Positions 25,281-34,256 are shown, numbered from the stretch's first letter. The stretch: DNA of 64,000 bases from Lachnospiraceae bacterium (GCA_910575565.1 CAJTFL010000018.1:23089-87088), one strand, 5' to 3'. Numbers and translations: made by a program. Notes: generated from the letters alone by a model not told the origin.

Positions 25281-26540
25281 ATGAATAAGAAAATCTTTGG
25301 CAAACAGCCTTCTGGCGAACGGATTTCCGGCAAAACCATCTCTGGAAAAGGAGTCCGTGGCAGTCATATTTTCCATAACAAACCCTCCTATAAACCAATC
25401 CCTGTCCTTGCTGCGGCAGCTTTTTTCGCGGCAGCTCCTTTTCCAGCAGATCCTGTCCCGGCAGCTTTTTTCCCAGCAGCTTCTTTCCTGACAGTTCCTG
25501 TCCCGGCAGCCCCCATCCCGGCATACGCTGCCGGTTGGATGCAGGACGGAGGGAGGACGGCGTATGAGCTGGAAGATGGAAGCCGCCCCAAGGATACCTG
25601 GATGGAGCTGGAGGGAAGCTGGCATTATTTTGATGATCAGGGTTTTTGCCGCACAGGCTGGTATGTGGACGGCCAGGGGAAGCGGTTTTGGCTGGACGGC
25701 GACGGCGTGCTGGCGGTAAATACGGTGCGGCGCATTGACGGGAAGTTTTACGCCATTGACGAAAATGGATACTGCACAGAGCAGAAAAACTACAGCGGAT
25801 GGGTTCAGGAGGAAGGCGGCTGGTGGTTTAGGAGGCCGGACGGCAGTTGGCCGATGGCTGAATGGATGGAGTTTAACGGGGAATGGTATCATTTTGATGA
25901 CCAGGGCTATGTGCAGTCCGGCTGGTTTGAGGAGAATGGGAACCGTTACTGGCTGGATATGTATGGAAAAATGCTTCGGGATACGGAAATGGTGATTGAC
26001 GGCATCCGCTACGGCTTTGACCGTTCAGGCGTTTCTGCCAGGGAGGTTAAGGGGCCGGTGGAAATCCCGCCGGAGGATCAGAAGACGGAGCTGGAGCGGG
26101 CGGTGGATGCCATGGCTGACCAGGTTTTGGCCGGGATTATCACGCCGGAGATGAACGATCACCAGAAGGCTACGGCGATTTACTACTGGGTGCGGCGGAA
26201 TATGAGCTACAGCGCCGGCACGGGAAGCATAGGCGACTGGCCTGCGGCGGCCTATGAGGGATTCCGCCGCCGGAGGGGACATTGTTATACGTATTATTCC
26301 GTTTCCCTGGCACTTCTTTCCCGGGCGGGGATCCCTTCCGTGGAGGTTATCCGGGAGACAGATTTTGACCATTGGTGGAATCTGGTGTACGTGGACGGGG
26401 AGTGGCTCCATTTTGACACTACGCCCAGAAGGCTGGGAGGAGATTTCTGTCTGCTGACTACGGCCCAGCTGTTTGCCTATTCCGATACCCACGACGCATC
26501 CCATGTGTTTGATGTGAGCCAGTATCCGGCTACTCCGTAA
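25281..26540 (+). CDS. Secreted transglutaminase-like protein with cell-wall-binding repeats
   Basis: The protein has about 419 residues. A long N-terminal signal region with an Ala/Pro/Phe-rich hydrophobic stretch ends near PAYAAGW. Several choline-binding-type repeats follow (about residues 85-240; WHYFDDQGFCRTGWYVDGQG, WYHFDDQGYVQSGWF). Residues about 275-415 form a transglutaminase/protease-like core with Cys in RGHCYTYYS, His in DFDHWWNLVYVDGEW and Asp in FDTTP. ATG 25281 is preferred; an in-frame TTG at 25269 is the alternative. It likely acts on wall proteins or peptides. It precedes the Dlt-like genes but has its own gap of about 100 bases. Confidence 0.85.
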   Translation: MNKKIFGKQPSGERISGKTISGKGVRGSHIFHNKPSYKPIPVLAAAAFFAAAPFPADPVPAAFFPAASFLTVPVPAAPIPAYAAGWMQDGGRTAYELEDGSRPKDTWMELEGSWHYFDDQGFCRTGWYVDGQGKRFWLDGDGVLAVNTVRRIDGKFYAIDENGYCTEQKNYSGWVQEEGGWWFRRPDGSWPMAEWMEFNGEWYHFDDQGYVQSGWFEENGNRYWLDMYGKMLRDTEMVIDGIRYGFDRSGVSAREVKGPVEIPPEDQKTELERAVDAMADQVLAGIITPEMNDHQKATAIYYWVRRNMSYSAGTGSIGDWPAAAYEGFRRRRGHCYTYYSVSLALLSRAGIPSVEVIRETDFDHWWNLVYVDGEWLHFDTTPRRLGGDFCLLTTAQLFAYSDTHDASHVFDVSQYPATP

Positions 26541-26638
26541 CACAGCTTATTTAAGCTTATGGGGTGTTTGCCAATGTTGGCAATGTTGGATAAATAATAA
26601 ACAAAGATACCATATAGAGATGAGGCATAGAAAATTCG

Positions 26639-26866
26639 ATGGAAGAATTGTTGGAAATCTTAAGAGAGATTAACCCGGAGGTTGATTACGAAACCTGTGA
26701 TACCTTGGTGGAGGATGGCTATATCACTTCCCTGCAGATCGTGATGCTGGTGGGGGAGATTAACCAGGAGTTTGGCGTAGCCATCCCGGCCAATAAGATT
26801 CTGCCGGAGTACTTTAATTCGGCGAAAAGCATTTACGGGCTGATAAGAGAGCTGGAAGAGGAATAG
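26639..26866 (+). CDS. Acyl/aminoacyl carrier protein (DltC-like)
   Basis: The 75-residue acidic four-helix carrier has the phosphopantetheine serine in GYITSLQIVML (about residue 31), in place of the usual DSL context. Within a set containing an MBOAT protein and an adenylating enzyme it probably carries D-alanine or another amino/acyl group as a thioester. GATGAGG about 14 bases upstream is the nearest ribosome-like site. The stop lies four bases before the MBOAT gene. Confidence 0.85.
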   Translation: MEELLEILREINPEVDYETCDTLVEDGYITSLQIVMLVGEINQEFGVAIPANKILPEYFNSAKSIYGLIRELEEE

Positions 26867-26869
26867 GCC

Positions 26870-28459
26870 ATGCTGCTGGTATCCTATGAATTTCTTTTGT
26901 TTTTTGCGGCATCGGCGGTTTGCTACTATCTGCTTTGCGGCCGGTTCCAGTGGGTGGTTCTTTTAGCGGCCAGTTATCTGTTTTATCTGTCAGGAGGCTT
27001 AAAGGTAACGGGCTTTATCCTGGTTACGACGGTGAGCACCTGGCTTCTTGGCTTAAAGCTTGGACGGCTGAAAGGGGAGACGAAGGCCTACATTAAGGCG
27101 CATGGCCTGGGGCGGGAGGAGAGGAAGGCTTACCGGGCAAAAAGAAAGGCGGTATCCTGGCGGTTTCTGCTCATTGGCCTGTTTTTGAATTTCGGTATCC
27201 TGGCCGTGCTAAAGTATACGAATTTCATGATCGGGAATGTGGAAGCCATTTTCCATATATTAGGGAGCGAAGGGGCTTTGGGGCGGACGGACTGGGTTCT
27301 TCCTCTGGGGATTTCCTATTATACCTTTCAGTCCATGGGCTATCTGATCGATGTGTACCGGGATAAGTACGAGCCGGAGAAAAACTTAGGGCAGTTTGCC
27401 TTGTTTGTGTCCTTTTTCCCTCAGCTGGTGGAAGGCCCCATCAGCCGGTTTGACGAGATGAGGGAACAGTTCCGAAGAGTTCACCGGTTTGACGGACAGG
27501 AGGTGGCTTTCGGCCTTCAGCGGATGCTGTGGGGATACTTTAAGAAGCTGGTGGTGGCGGACCGGCTGGTTCATGCCGTGCTGACGGTAAGCCGGGATCC
27601 GGGGCAGTTTGGCGGCAGCTTTGCCCTGGCGGGGATGGTGTGCTATACGGTGCAGATTTATGCGGACTTTAGCGGCGGCATTGACATTGTGCTTGGGGCG
27701 GCTCAGGTTTTTGGCATAAAGCTTCCGGAAAATTTTAACCGCCCGTATTTTTCAAAGACGGTGGGGGAGTATTGGCGGCGGTGGCATATGTCGCTGATGG
27801 CCTGGCTTAGGGAGTATATCTTTTATCCGGCATCGGTGTGCGGCCCCGTAACCAAGCTTTCCAAGTGGGGCAAAAAGCGGTTTGGGGACGCTGTGGGCCG
27901 CCGGATCCCTGTGTATGCGGCCAGCCTTTTGGTGTGGCTTGTCACCGGGATCTGGCATGGCGCTTCCTGGGGATTTGTGTTCTGGGGACTGATCAACTGC
28001 GCAGTGATTTTGGCGGCTTCTGAGCTTGCGCCCTGGCAGAGGAAATTCCATGAAAAGCATCCGGGTCTTAAGGACAGGAGGGCTTTTAAAGGATTTCAGA
28101 TCTGCCGGACAATGCTTCTGCTTAGTTTGATCCAGACGCTGGAATATTATCAGGCCGTACCGTTGACGGTGAAGATGATCGGCTCAATGGTTTTTAACTT
28201 TTCCCTGTCGGCTTTTTGGGACGGCAGCCTTCTCGCCCTTGGGTTAGACGGCTGGGACTGGGCCTTGGCCGGGCTTGGAAGCCTTTTGATGCTTTTCGTT
28301 AGCCTGGCGCAGAGGAAAGGAAGCGTCCGGGCGCAGATCCGGGAAAAATCCTGGGCTGTGCGGTTTTTGTGCTGGTTTGGCCTGTTTTTGGCTGTCTTGG
28401 TGTTTGGCGCTTACGGCCATGGGTTTGACGCCAGCCAGTTTATTTATAACCAGTTTTAA
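26870..28459 (+). CDS. MBOAT-family membrane O-acyltransferase (DltB/AlgI-like)
   Basis: The 529-residue polytopic membrane protein has the MBOAT signatures: VEGPISRFDEM, YWRRWHMSLMAWLREYIFYP, and TGIWHGASWGFVFWG with the catalytic His. DltB relatives receive an acyl group from a carrier protein on the inner face and pass it to an acceptor on the outer face; AlgI relatives acetylate polysaccharides. The carrier gene directly upstream favours the Dlt type. Length is nearer to AlgI (about 500) than DltB (about 400). Repeat copy B begins at its stop codon. Confidence 0.9.
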   Translation: MLLVSYEFLLFFAASAVCYYLLCGRFQWVVLLAASYLFYLSGGLKVTGFILVTTVSTWLLGLKLGRLKGETKAYIKAHGLGREERKAYRAKRKAVSWRFLLIGLFLNFGILAVLKYTNFMIGNVEAIFHILGSEGALGRTDWVLPLGISYYTFQSMGYLIDVYRDKYEPEKNLGQFALFVSFFPQLVEGPISRFDEMREQFRRVHRFDGQEVAFGLQRMLWGYFKKLVVADRLVHAVLTVSRDPGQFGGSFALAGMVCYTVQIYADFSGGIDIVLGAAQVFGIKLPENFNRPYFSKTVGEYWRRWHMSLMAWLREYIFYPASVCGPVTKLSKWGKKRFGDAVGRRIPVYAASLLVWLVTGIWHGASWGFVFWGLINCAVILAASELAPWQRKFHEKHPGLKDRRAFKGFQICRTMLLLSLIQTLEYYQAVPLTVKMIGSMVFNFSLSAFWDGSLLALGLDGWDWALAGLGSLLMLFVSLAQRKGSVRAQIREKSWAVRFLCWFGLFLAVLVFGAYGHGFDASQFIYNQF

Positions 28460-28550
28460 CCTATCAAGCTGTGATAGCAGCATAGGATTATGAGGAAGTA
28501 GCGAAGCGGAGGGGTTGCCCCGCTTTGCCGGGCATTCCGAAATTCCTTTG
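28454..28550 (+). repeat. Dispersed repeat copy B
   Basis: This continuous copy of the element at 19125-19309, without the inserted hairpin segment, starts over the MBOAT stop codon. It contains an inverted GC-rich core, GCGGAGGGG...CCCCGC, and may serve as a transcript-end structure. Confidence 0.65.
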
Positions 28551-28637
28551 ACCAGACACGGCATATATGGCATGGAATTTGTGTCTGTGCACTGGAAGAT
28601 TGGAGGTTAATCAAGGGTTAAAGGAGCGGATGGTATT

Positions 28638-29729
28638 TTGACGGATAAAAGGGCGGCTGGCCCCATAAGGGCTGCCTGGTGGGTTAGGGCTGCAGTTTGC
28701 TTTACGGCGGCGCTTGCGGTTTTATGGGCGCTGCAAAGGCTTCTGGTTCCTAAGTATATGGGGCGGGTGGTGGAAGGAAATTTAATTTCGGAGTATTATC
28801 AGGAAACATCGCCTCATGACTTGGTGATCCTGGGGGACTGCGAAGTATATGAGAATATTTCCCCGGTGATCCTTTGGGAGGAATTCGGGATTACCAGCTA
28901 TATCCGAGGAAGCGCCCAGCAGCTGATTCCCCAGTCCTATTATCTGCTGGAGGATACGCTGCGCAGGGAACGGCCTAAGGCGGTGCTCCTTAGCGTTGCG
29001 GCCATGCAGGAGGGGGAGCAGACCAACGAGGCGTATAACCGGATGACCATGGAAGGGATGGAATGGTCAGGGGTTAAGCTTCGCGCCTTGCAGGCGACGA
29101 TGATGGATGAGGAAAGCCTGGTGGAATACGTGTTTCCCCTGCTCCGCTACCACTCTCGGTTTAAGGAGCTGGGTCGGGAGGATTTCCGGTATTTTTGGAA
29201 GCGGGGCAAGGTTTCCCACAATGGATATTATATGCGTGCGGATGTGCGTCCCCTGGGAGATTTTCCCACGGAGCGCAGGCTGGCGGACTACCGGTTTCCG
29301 CCGGTGTCGGCGGAGTATTTGGAGCGGATCCGCCTGCTGTGCGAGAGGGAAGGGATCCGCTTGGTGCTGTTTAAGGCGCCCAGCCTGTATCCGGCCTGGC
29401 ATGATCAGTGGGAAGCGCAGGTGCAGGCTTACGCCGATGAACACGGCCTTGCTTACGTGAACTGCATTCCCCGGATCGGGGAGATTGGGCTGGATTTTAA
29501 CCGGGATACGTATGACGGCGGCCTGCATATGAATGTTTACGGGGCGGAGAAGCTGACGAAGTATTTGGGAAGCTTTTTGAAAGAGGAATGCGAACTTGCG
29601 GATCACCGGGGGGAGCAGGATTTGGCTGGGATCTGGCAGGAAAAGATCCGGTTTTATGATGCAATGAAGGCAGGGCAGGAAGCAGATGTAAGGGAGTACG
29701 GTTATCTGCCCCAGTTTGCGGAGGATTGA
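28638..29729 (+). CDS. Membrane-anchored SGNH-like protein (DltD/AlgX-type role)
   Basis: The 363-residue protein has one N-terminal membrane helix (about residues 12-32) and an extracytoplasmic domain. LVILGDCEVYENISP matches the block I position of SGNH hydrolases, but Cys stands where the nucleophilic Ser normally is. The C-terminal block V region DTYDGGLHMNVYGAEKLT supplies Asp and His. In Dlt and alginate systems an SGNH protein works with the MBOAT enzyme to place the acyl group on the final acceptor. TTG 28638 is used, with AAAGGAG 11 bases upstream; the ATG at 28630 is out of frame. Confidence 0.75.
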   Translation: MTDKRAAGPIRAAWWVRAAVCFTAALAVLWALQRLLVPKYMGRVVEGNLISEYYQETSPHDLVILGDCEVYENISPVILWEEFGITSYIRGSAQQLIPQSYYLLEDTLRRERPKAVLLSVAAMQEGEQTNEAYNRMTMEGMEWSGVKLRALQATMMDEESLVEYVFPLLRYHSRFKELGREDFRYFWKRGKVSHNGYYMRADVRPLGDFPTERRLADYRFPPVSAEYLERIRLLCEREGIRLVLFKAPSLYPAWHDQWEAQVQAYADEHGLAYVNCIPRIGEIGLDFNRDTYDGGLHMNVYGAEKLTKYLGSFLKEECELADHRGEQDLAGIWQEKIRFYDAMKAGQEADVREYGYLPQFAED

Positions 29730-29909
29730 GCGTTTCACTGTCTGCGGCCAGTTAAGGTTCGGATGCCTGAGAGTAAATGGGCGGCCGGAAGGGTGCGGGC
29801 AGTTACGCCCGGATGCCTGCAGATAAATGAATGCTTAAGGAATTGACAGTCTGAACGATAGAGAAAAGCAATGGGTGAAAAGCTTGCGGTTTAAGGAGGT
29901 TTATTTAGG

Positions 29910-30437
29910 ATGAATGGAAATGGGATGAAAAAAACAGCGGCAATTTTAGCGGCGGCTATGGCGATGGCCTGTGCCTCACCGGCTTATGCTTTCCCCTTCG
30001 GATGGGGGAAGAAGGCGGAGAGCACGGCGGAAAAGACGGAATACGCTTTTATTTACCAGGAGACGGAGATTAAGGTGGACGGGGAGGCTGCCCCGGTGCT
30101 GAAGGCGCTGGGGACGCCGGTTAAGACCTTTGAGCAGGATTCCTGCGCTTACCAGGGCAAGGATAAGATCTACACATATCCCGGCTTTGAGCTGGGGGTA
30201 TATCCTTTGGGCGGCATGGATAGGATAAGCTCGGTGTACATTATCGATGATACGGTTTCCACGCCGGAGGGGATCAAGTGCGGCTCTACGGTGGAGGATG
30301 TGATCAAGGCGTATGGGAAAGGGTATGAGGAGCAGTTTGGCGTGTACCGTTATGTGCTGGGCAATTCGGAACTGAGCATTTATACCACGAACAAGGTGGT
30401 GGATGCCATTGAGTACCAGATCGCGCCGGTTAAGTAA
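29910..30437 (+). CDS. Secreted protein of unknown function in the Dlt-like operon
   Basis: The 175-residue protein has a clear signal peptide (KKTAAILAAAMAMACAS, cleavage near AYA-FP), so it is exported. The mature part has no motif I recognise; two cysteines (about residues 92 and 125) could form a disulfide. The start is well set by AAGGAGGT nine bases upstream. Placement between the SGNH-like and adenylation genes suggests a helper for envelope acylation or a sensor of it. Confidence 0.75.
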   Translation: MNGNGMKKTAAILAAAMAMACASPAYAFPFGWGKKAESTAEKTEYAFIYQETEIKVDGEAAPVLKALGTPVKTFEQDSCAYQGKDKIYTYPGFELGVYPLGGMDRISSVYIIDDTVSTPEGIKCGSTVEDVIKAYGKGYEEQFGVYRYVLGNSELSIYTTNKVVDAIEYQIAPVK

Positions 30438-30451
30438 GGCGAGGGGTGGTT

Positions 30452-32059
30452 ATGGCAAGGCGTGTGATTGAGTACCTGGATGCCGCAGCCAGGAAATATC
30501 CGGAAAAAACGGCCTTTGCGGATGCGGAGAAGGAAATATCCTTTTCGGCGTTAAGGAAAACGGCCAGGAGCATAGGCAAAAGCATCTTAAGCCAAGGGAT
30601 TTGCCGGGGACCGGTAGCGGTGCTGATGGAGAAGAATGTGGACTGCGCCGCGGCGTTTTTGGGTGTGGCGTACAGCGGCAGCTTTTACTGCCCCCTGGAT
30701 TGCCGGATGCCTGCCGGGCGGCTAAATACCATCCTCTCCGTGCTGGAGGCGAAGCTGCTGATCACCTCCCGCTCTTTAAAGGAAAGACTGGGAGAAACAT
30801 CCTTTTCCGGAACGGTGCTGGTTTATGAAGAAATTTCCCAATGGGGAGAAGTAGGGGAAGAAGCGGGGGAAGAAGTAGGGGATGAGGTTGGCGATGGACT
30901 TGAACGGGCGCTGTCCTTGGTGACGGAGCAGGATCCCTTGTATGTGCTGTTTACCAGCGGCTCCACTGGCGTTCCGAAAGGCGTGCTGGTGGGCGAGCGG
31001 GTGGTGACGAATTACTTGGAATGGCTGGGGAAAACCTTTCCCTTTACCAGTGAGGACGTATTTGGGAACCAGGCTCCCTTTTATTTTGACGTGTCCGTTC
31101 ACGATATTTATGCGGCCCTGTATTTTGGAGCCAGGATGGAGATTATCCCCCCGTCTTATTTCAGCTTTCCCATAAAGCTGGTGGAGTACATGAATGAACG
31201 GCGGATTACCGCATTTCTGTGGGTTCCTTCAGCCATGGGAATTGTGGCGAACCTTGATGTGTTCCGGTTTGCCTGCCCAAAGGATTTGAAATACGTGATG
31301 TTTGCGGGGGAGGTGCTTCCCAGGAAGCACCTGGAATATTGGCGGCGGTATCTTCCCGGCGCAGTCTATGCCAATCTCTACGGGCCTACGGAAACCTTTG
31401 TCTGTACGGCTTATGTGCTGGAGGCGGGGGAGGCGGGAGAGGAGCCTTTGCCTATCGGAAAGCCCATTGACAATGCCCAGGCGGTTATCCTTGGGGAGGA
31501 CGGCCTTTTGGCAAAGGAGGGGGAGGAAGGGGAGCTGTGCCTTAGGGGGAGCTGCCTGGCTATCGGCTATTACGGCGATCCGGAGCGGACGAAGGCTTCC
31601 TTTATCCAGAATCCAGGCTGTACGGCTTATCCGGAGCGGATTTACCGGACGGGTGATCTGGTGCGCCGGGATAAGGACGGGAACCTGATTTACCTTTCCC
31701 GGAGGGATTACCAGATCAAGCATATGGGCTATCGGATTGAGCTGGGAGAGATCGAGGCGGCTGCCGCAGGCATAGAGGGGATTAACGACTGTGCCTGTAT
31801 TTATGATGGGCAAAAGAAGCAGATTATCCTTTGCTATGATGGAAAGGAGCTGGGGAAAAGGGAATTGGAAGAACAGCTTTCTAAGAAGCTTCCCCCTTAC
31901 ATGATGCCGGGAAAATTTCGGTTTTACCCGGGGCTTCCCCATAACGCAAACGGAAAGATTGACCGGAAGAAGCTTAGCCAGGAAAAATTTGACCCCAAAA
32001 AGCCTAGCTGGAAAGAGCCTGGCCAGGAAAAGCTTGGTCAGAAAAAGTCCGGATCGTAG
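30452..32059 (+). CDS. Amino-acid adenylation enzyme (DltA-like)
   Basis: The protein has about 535 residues and adenylation core motifs in order: A3 LYVLFTSGSTGVPKG, A5 NLYGPTE, A7 YRTGDLVRRDKDG, A8 QIKHMGYRIELGEIE, A10 NANGKIDRKK with the catalytic Lys. It should activate D-alanine or a similar amino acid with ATP and load the carrier protein at 26639. ATG 30452 is preferred over GTG 30446. An inserted Glu/Gly/Val repeat (about residues 131-147, EVGEEAGEEVGDEVGD) and a Lys/Pro/Gln tail after A10 are additions not needed for the fold. It is the fifth gene of the Dlt-like set, whereas dltA usually comes first. Confidence 0.87.
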   Translation: MARRVIEYLDAAARKYPEKTAFADAEKEISFSALRKTARSIGKSILSQGICRGPVAVLMEKNVDCAAAFLGVAYSGSFYCPLDCRMPAGRLNTILSVLEAKLLITSRSLKERLGETSFSGTVLVYEEISQWGEVGEEAGEEVGDEVGDGLERALSLVTEQDPLYVLFTSGSTGVPKGVLVGERVVTNYLEWLGKTFPFTSEDVFGNQAPFYFDVSVHDIYAALYFGARMEIIPPSYFSFPIKLVEYMNERRITAFLWVPSAMGIVANLDVFRFACPKDLKYVMFAGEVLPRKHLEYWRRYLPGAVYANLYGPTETFVCTAYVLEAGEAGEEPLPIGKPIDNAQAVILGEDGLLAKEGEEGELCLRGSCLAIGYYGDPERTKASFIQNPGCTAYPERIYRTGDLVRRDKDGNLIYLSRRDYQIKHMGYRIELGEIEAAAAGIEGINDCACIYDGQKKQIILCYDGKELGKRELEEQLSKKLPPYMMPGKFRFYPGLPHNANGKIDRKKLSQEKFDPKKPSWKEPGQEKLGQKKSGS

Positions 32060-32178
32060 CCGTGCCTGATGATGAGGAAGGTTCGGGAAGGAAAAACCAG
32101 AAACGAAGGATAAGGAAAAAAACGGGAATGAATGTCTGGGAAAGAAAAAACGGCGGCAAGTTTTGGAGGAGATGGGAG

Positions 32179-32973
32179 ATGGACAGAAGGAAGAGGAAGA
32201 GGAGGAGCTTAAGGCTTTTGGCAGGGACGGTGCTTTTGGCGGGGCTATGCCTTATGCCTGCCACGGAAGCCGGGCCGGCAGGCCAGATCGCCAGCTACGG
32301 GGCATCCAAGGTGGTGCGCACAGGAGTCACTTCCTTGAAAGCCGGAACCAGGGTGGAGAAAAAGGAGATTCAAAAAAATGGGGTGTCTTCCTATTTTTTT
32401 GCTTCGGCCATCAGTGACGCCGTGTTTGGGCGGATGAAGGGAAAATCCTTTAAGGAAGACTGCACGGTTCCCAGGAAAGATCTGCGGTATCTGAAAGTGC
32501 TTTACTGCGGGGGCGACGGGAAAAGCTATGTGGGGGAACTGGTCTGCCATAAGGAGATCAGCCAGGATCTTTTGGAGATTTTCCGGGAACTTTACGATCA
32601 TGCTTATCCCATTGAGCGGATGGTTCTGGTGGATGATTATGACGGGGATGATTTGAAATCGGCGGCGGCCAATAACACTTCCTGCTTTAATTACCGCATT
32701 GCCGCCGGGGACTCGGGCAATCTCTCCTACCACGCCCTGGGAAAAGCCATCGATATTAACCCCTTATATAACCCGTACATATGGACGGATCAGGAGGGCA
32801 AGGTAAGGTGCGATCCGATAGAAGGGGAAGCGTATATGGACAGGGAGGAAGAGTACCCGTATAAAATCCAGGAAGAGGATCTGTGCTGCCGGTTATTTAA
32901 AGAGCATGGGTTTTTGTGGGGAGGCAGCTGGCAGGGCGGGGAGAAGGACTATATGCATTTTTCCAAGCCGTGA
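32179..32973 (+). CDS. Secreted M15-family D,D-carboxypeptidase-like protein (VanY/CwlK type)
   Basis: About 264 residues with an N-terminal signal (RRSLRLLAGTVLLAGLCLMP). The zinc-peptidase motifs are present: SYHALGKAIDINPLYNP (HxxGxAxD) and DYMHFS near the C-terminus. The frame is open back to GTG 32062, but ATG 32179 has GGAGGAG and begins the signal peptide, so it is preferred. It would trim peptidoglycan stem peptides. Following the adenylating enzyme, it links wall remodelling to the acylation set. Confidence 0.83.
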   Translation: MDRRKRKRRSLRLLAGTVLLAGLCLMPATEAGPAGQIASYGASKVVRTGVTSLKAGTRVEKKEIQKNGVSSYFFASAISDAVFGRMKGKSFKEDCTVPRKDLRYLKVLYCGGDGKSYVGELVCHKEISQDLLEIFRELYDHAYPIERMVLVDDYDGDDLKSAAANNTSCFNYRIAAGDSGNLSYHALGKAIDINPLYNPYIWTDQEGKVRCDPIEGEAYMDREEEYPYKIQEEDLCCRLFKEHGFLWGGSWQGGEKDYMHFSKP

Positions 32974-33063
32974 TAAAAAAGGAAGCCTGTTTTGCAGGAT
33001 TTTCCGTCTGGGGCGCACTGCAGTCCCCGGATACTTACAGGGCTTGCGGGAGGGTAAGGTTGG

Positions 33064-34056
33064 ATGACGATTAATGAGATTGCTGACCTGGCCGGGGTTT
33101 CCAGGGCTACGGTATCCCGGTACTTAAACCAGGGCTATGTCAGTGAGGAGAAGCGGGAGCGGATCCGCGGGGTGATTGAGGAGACGGGCTACCAGCCTTC
33201 CTCCCAGGCTCAGACCTTAAGGACAAGGAAGACGAAGCTTATCGGGGTGATTATCCCCAAAATTGATTCCCACACCATCAGCAGGATGGTCGGCGGCATC
33301 AGCACAGTGCTGTCAAGGGAAGGATACCAGCTTCTTTTGGCAAACACGGAGAATAACGAGCAGGAGGAGCTAAAGTATTTAAAGCTGTTCCGGGAAAACC
33401 ATGTGGATGGGGTGATTTTATCCGCCACGATTTTTACGAAGAAGCATATCCAGGTGTTAAAGGACTACCAGGTTCCGGTAGTGATTTTAGGCCAATATCT
33501 GCCGGGATATTCCTGCGTTTACCAGGATGATTATCGGGCGGCAAGGGAGCTGGCTGCTAAAATGGCAAAAAAATGCAGCTGCCTTTGCTACGTGGGCGTT
33601 ACCCTGCGGGATGAGGCCGTAGGCCGGGGAAGGCAGGAGGGCTTTTTCGACGGGCTTAGGGAAGCGGGCCGGGAAAGGGATGAAACCCTGGTGGCCGAAG
33701 GCTCCTTTAACGTAGATTCCGGGATAAAGGCGGTGGCCGATCTTTTGGGCCGGCATCCGAAGATGGATGGGCTTTTGTGCGCGACGGACGATATTGCGGT
33801 AGGGGCTATCTTGTATTTAAAGGAGCATGGGAAGCGCATCCCGGAGGACATTATGGTGGCAGGCTTTGGGGATACGGAGCTTGCCCGGATTGTGGAGCCG
33901 AATCTGACCACGGTTCATTTTTACTATAAGACCAGCGGCGAGGAGGCCGCCAGGATGCTTATTGGCCTTTTGGAGCTGGGCGAGGAAAGCCCGGTGTACC
34001 GGGAGATGAAGATGGGCTTTAAAATCGTGGAGCGGGGGTCCACCGGCAGGACGTAA
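33064..34056 (+). CDS. LacI-family transcriptional regulator
   Basis: The 330-residue protein has an N-terminal helix-turn-helix, TINEIADLAGVSRATVSRYL, a hinge around residues 45-60, and a periplasmic-binding-like sugar domain (LIGVIIPKIDS onward) ending MKMGFKIVERGSTG. It lies upstream of the amylosucrase-like gene on the same strand and could control it. Two identical TGAGAACGTTCTCG palindromes at 37996 and 38096 are also candidate sites for a LacI-family protein. A hairpin terminator follows it. Confidence 0.9.
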   Translation: MTINEIADLAGVSRATVSRYLNQGYVSEEKRERIRGVIEETGYQPSSQAQTLRTRKTKLIGVIIPKIDSHTISRMVGGISTVLSREGYQLLLANTENNEQEELKYLKLFRENHVDGVILSATIFTKKHIQVLKDYQVPVVILGQYLPGYSCVYQDDYRAARELAAKMAKKCSCLCYVGVTLRDEAVGRGRQEGFFDGLREAGRERDETLVAEGSFNVDSGIKAVADLLGRHPKMDGLLCATDDIAVGAILYLKEHGKRIPEDIMVAGFGDTELARIVEPNLTTVHFYYKTSGEEAARMLIGLLELGEESPVYREMKMGFKIVERGSTGRT

Positions 34057-34067
34057 GCTTTATTTTT

Positions 34068-34108
34068 GCGAGCAATGAGCCAAGTGCCGTGCTTGCACGA
34101 GCATTTGG
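34068..34108 (+). repeat. Dispersed repeat R2, copy 2
   Basis: GCGAGCAATGAGCCAAGTGC then CGTGCTTGCACGAGCATTTGG. Like copy 1 at 19821 it starts a few bases after a stop codon. Confidence 0.65.
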
Positions 34109-34122
34109 CGAATGCCGCGAGG

Positions 34123-34162
34123 GTCAAATATCCCGCAGCTTGCGGCGGGGTATTTGACTTTT
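34123..34162 (+). terminator. Terminator after the LacI gene
   Basis: GTCAAATATCCCGC pairs with GCGGGGTATTTGAC (one mismatch), followed by TTTTG. Confidence 0.7.
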
Positions 34163-34242
34163 GTGGGATATGCAAAAAAACCCTTTTCGGAATTCGTGAT
34201 TCTGCCGATTTACAAACGCGGCAGGATTGTTTATGATTTATG

Positions 34243-34256
34243 TGAGAACGATATCA
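34243..34256 (+). promoter_or_regulatory. Catabolite-repression-like (cre) site before the amylosucrase-like gene
   Basis: TGAGAACGATATCA matches the CcpA consensus TGWAANCGNTNWCA at 13 of 14 positions. It lies about 120 bases before the start codon. It also shares TGAGAACG with the perfect palindromes at 37996 and 38096, so the local LacI-family protein is an alternative binder. Confidence 0.55.

Noticed and set aside
25215..25892. Minus-strand frame with Cys/Trp/Lys repeats
   Set aside because: It is the shadow of the repeat-rich signal region of the secreted transglutaminase-like gene; no start signals support it.
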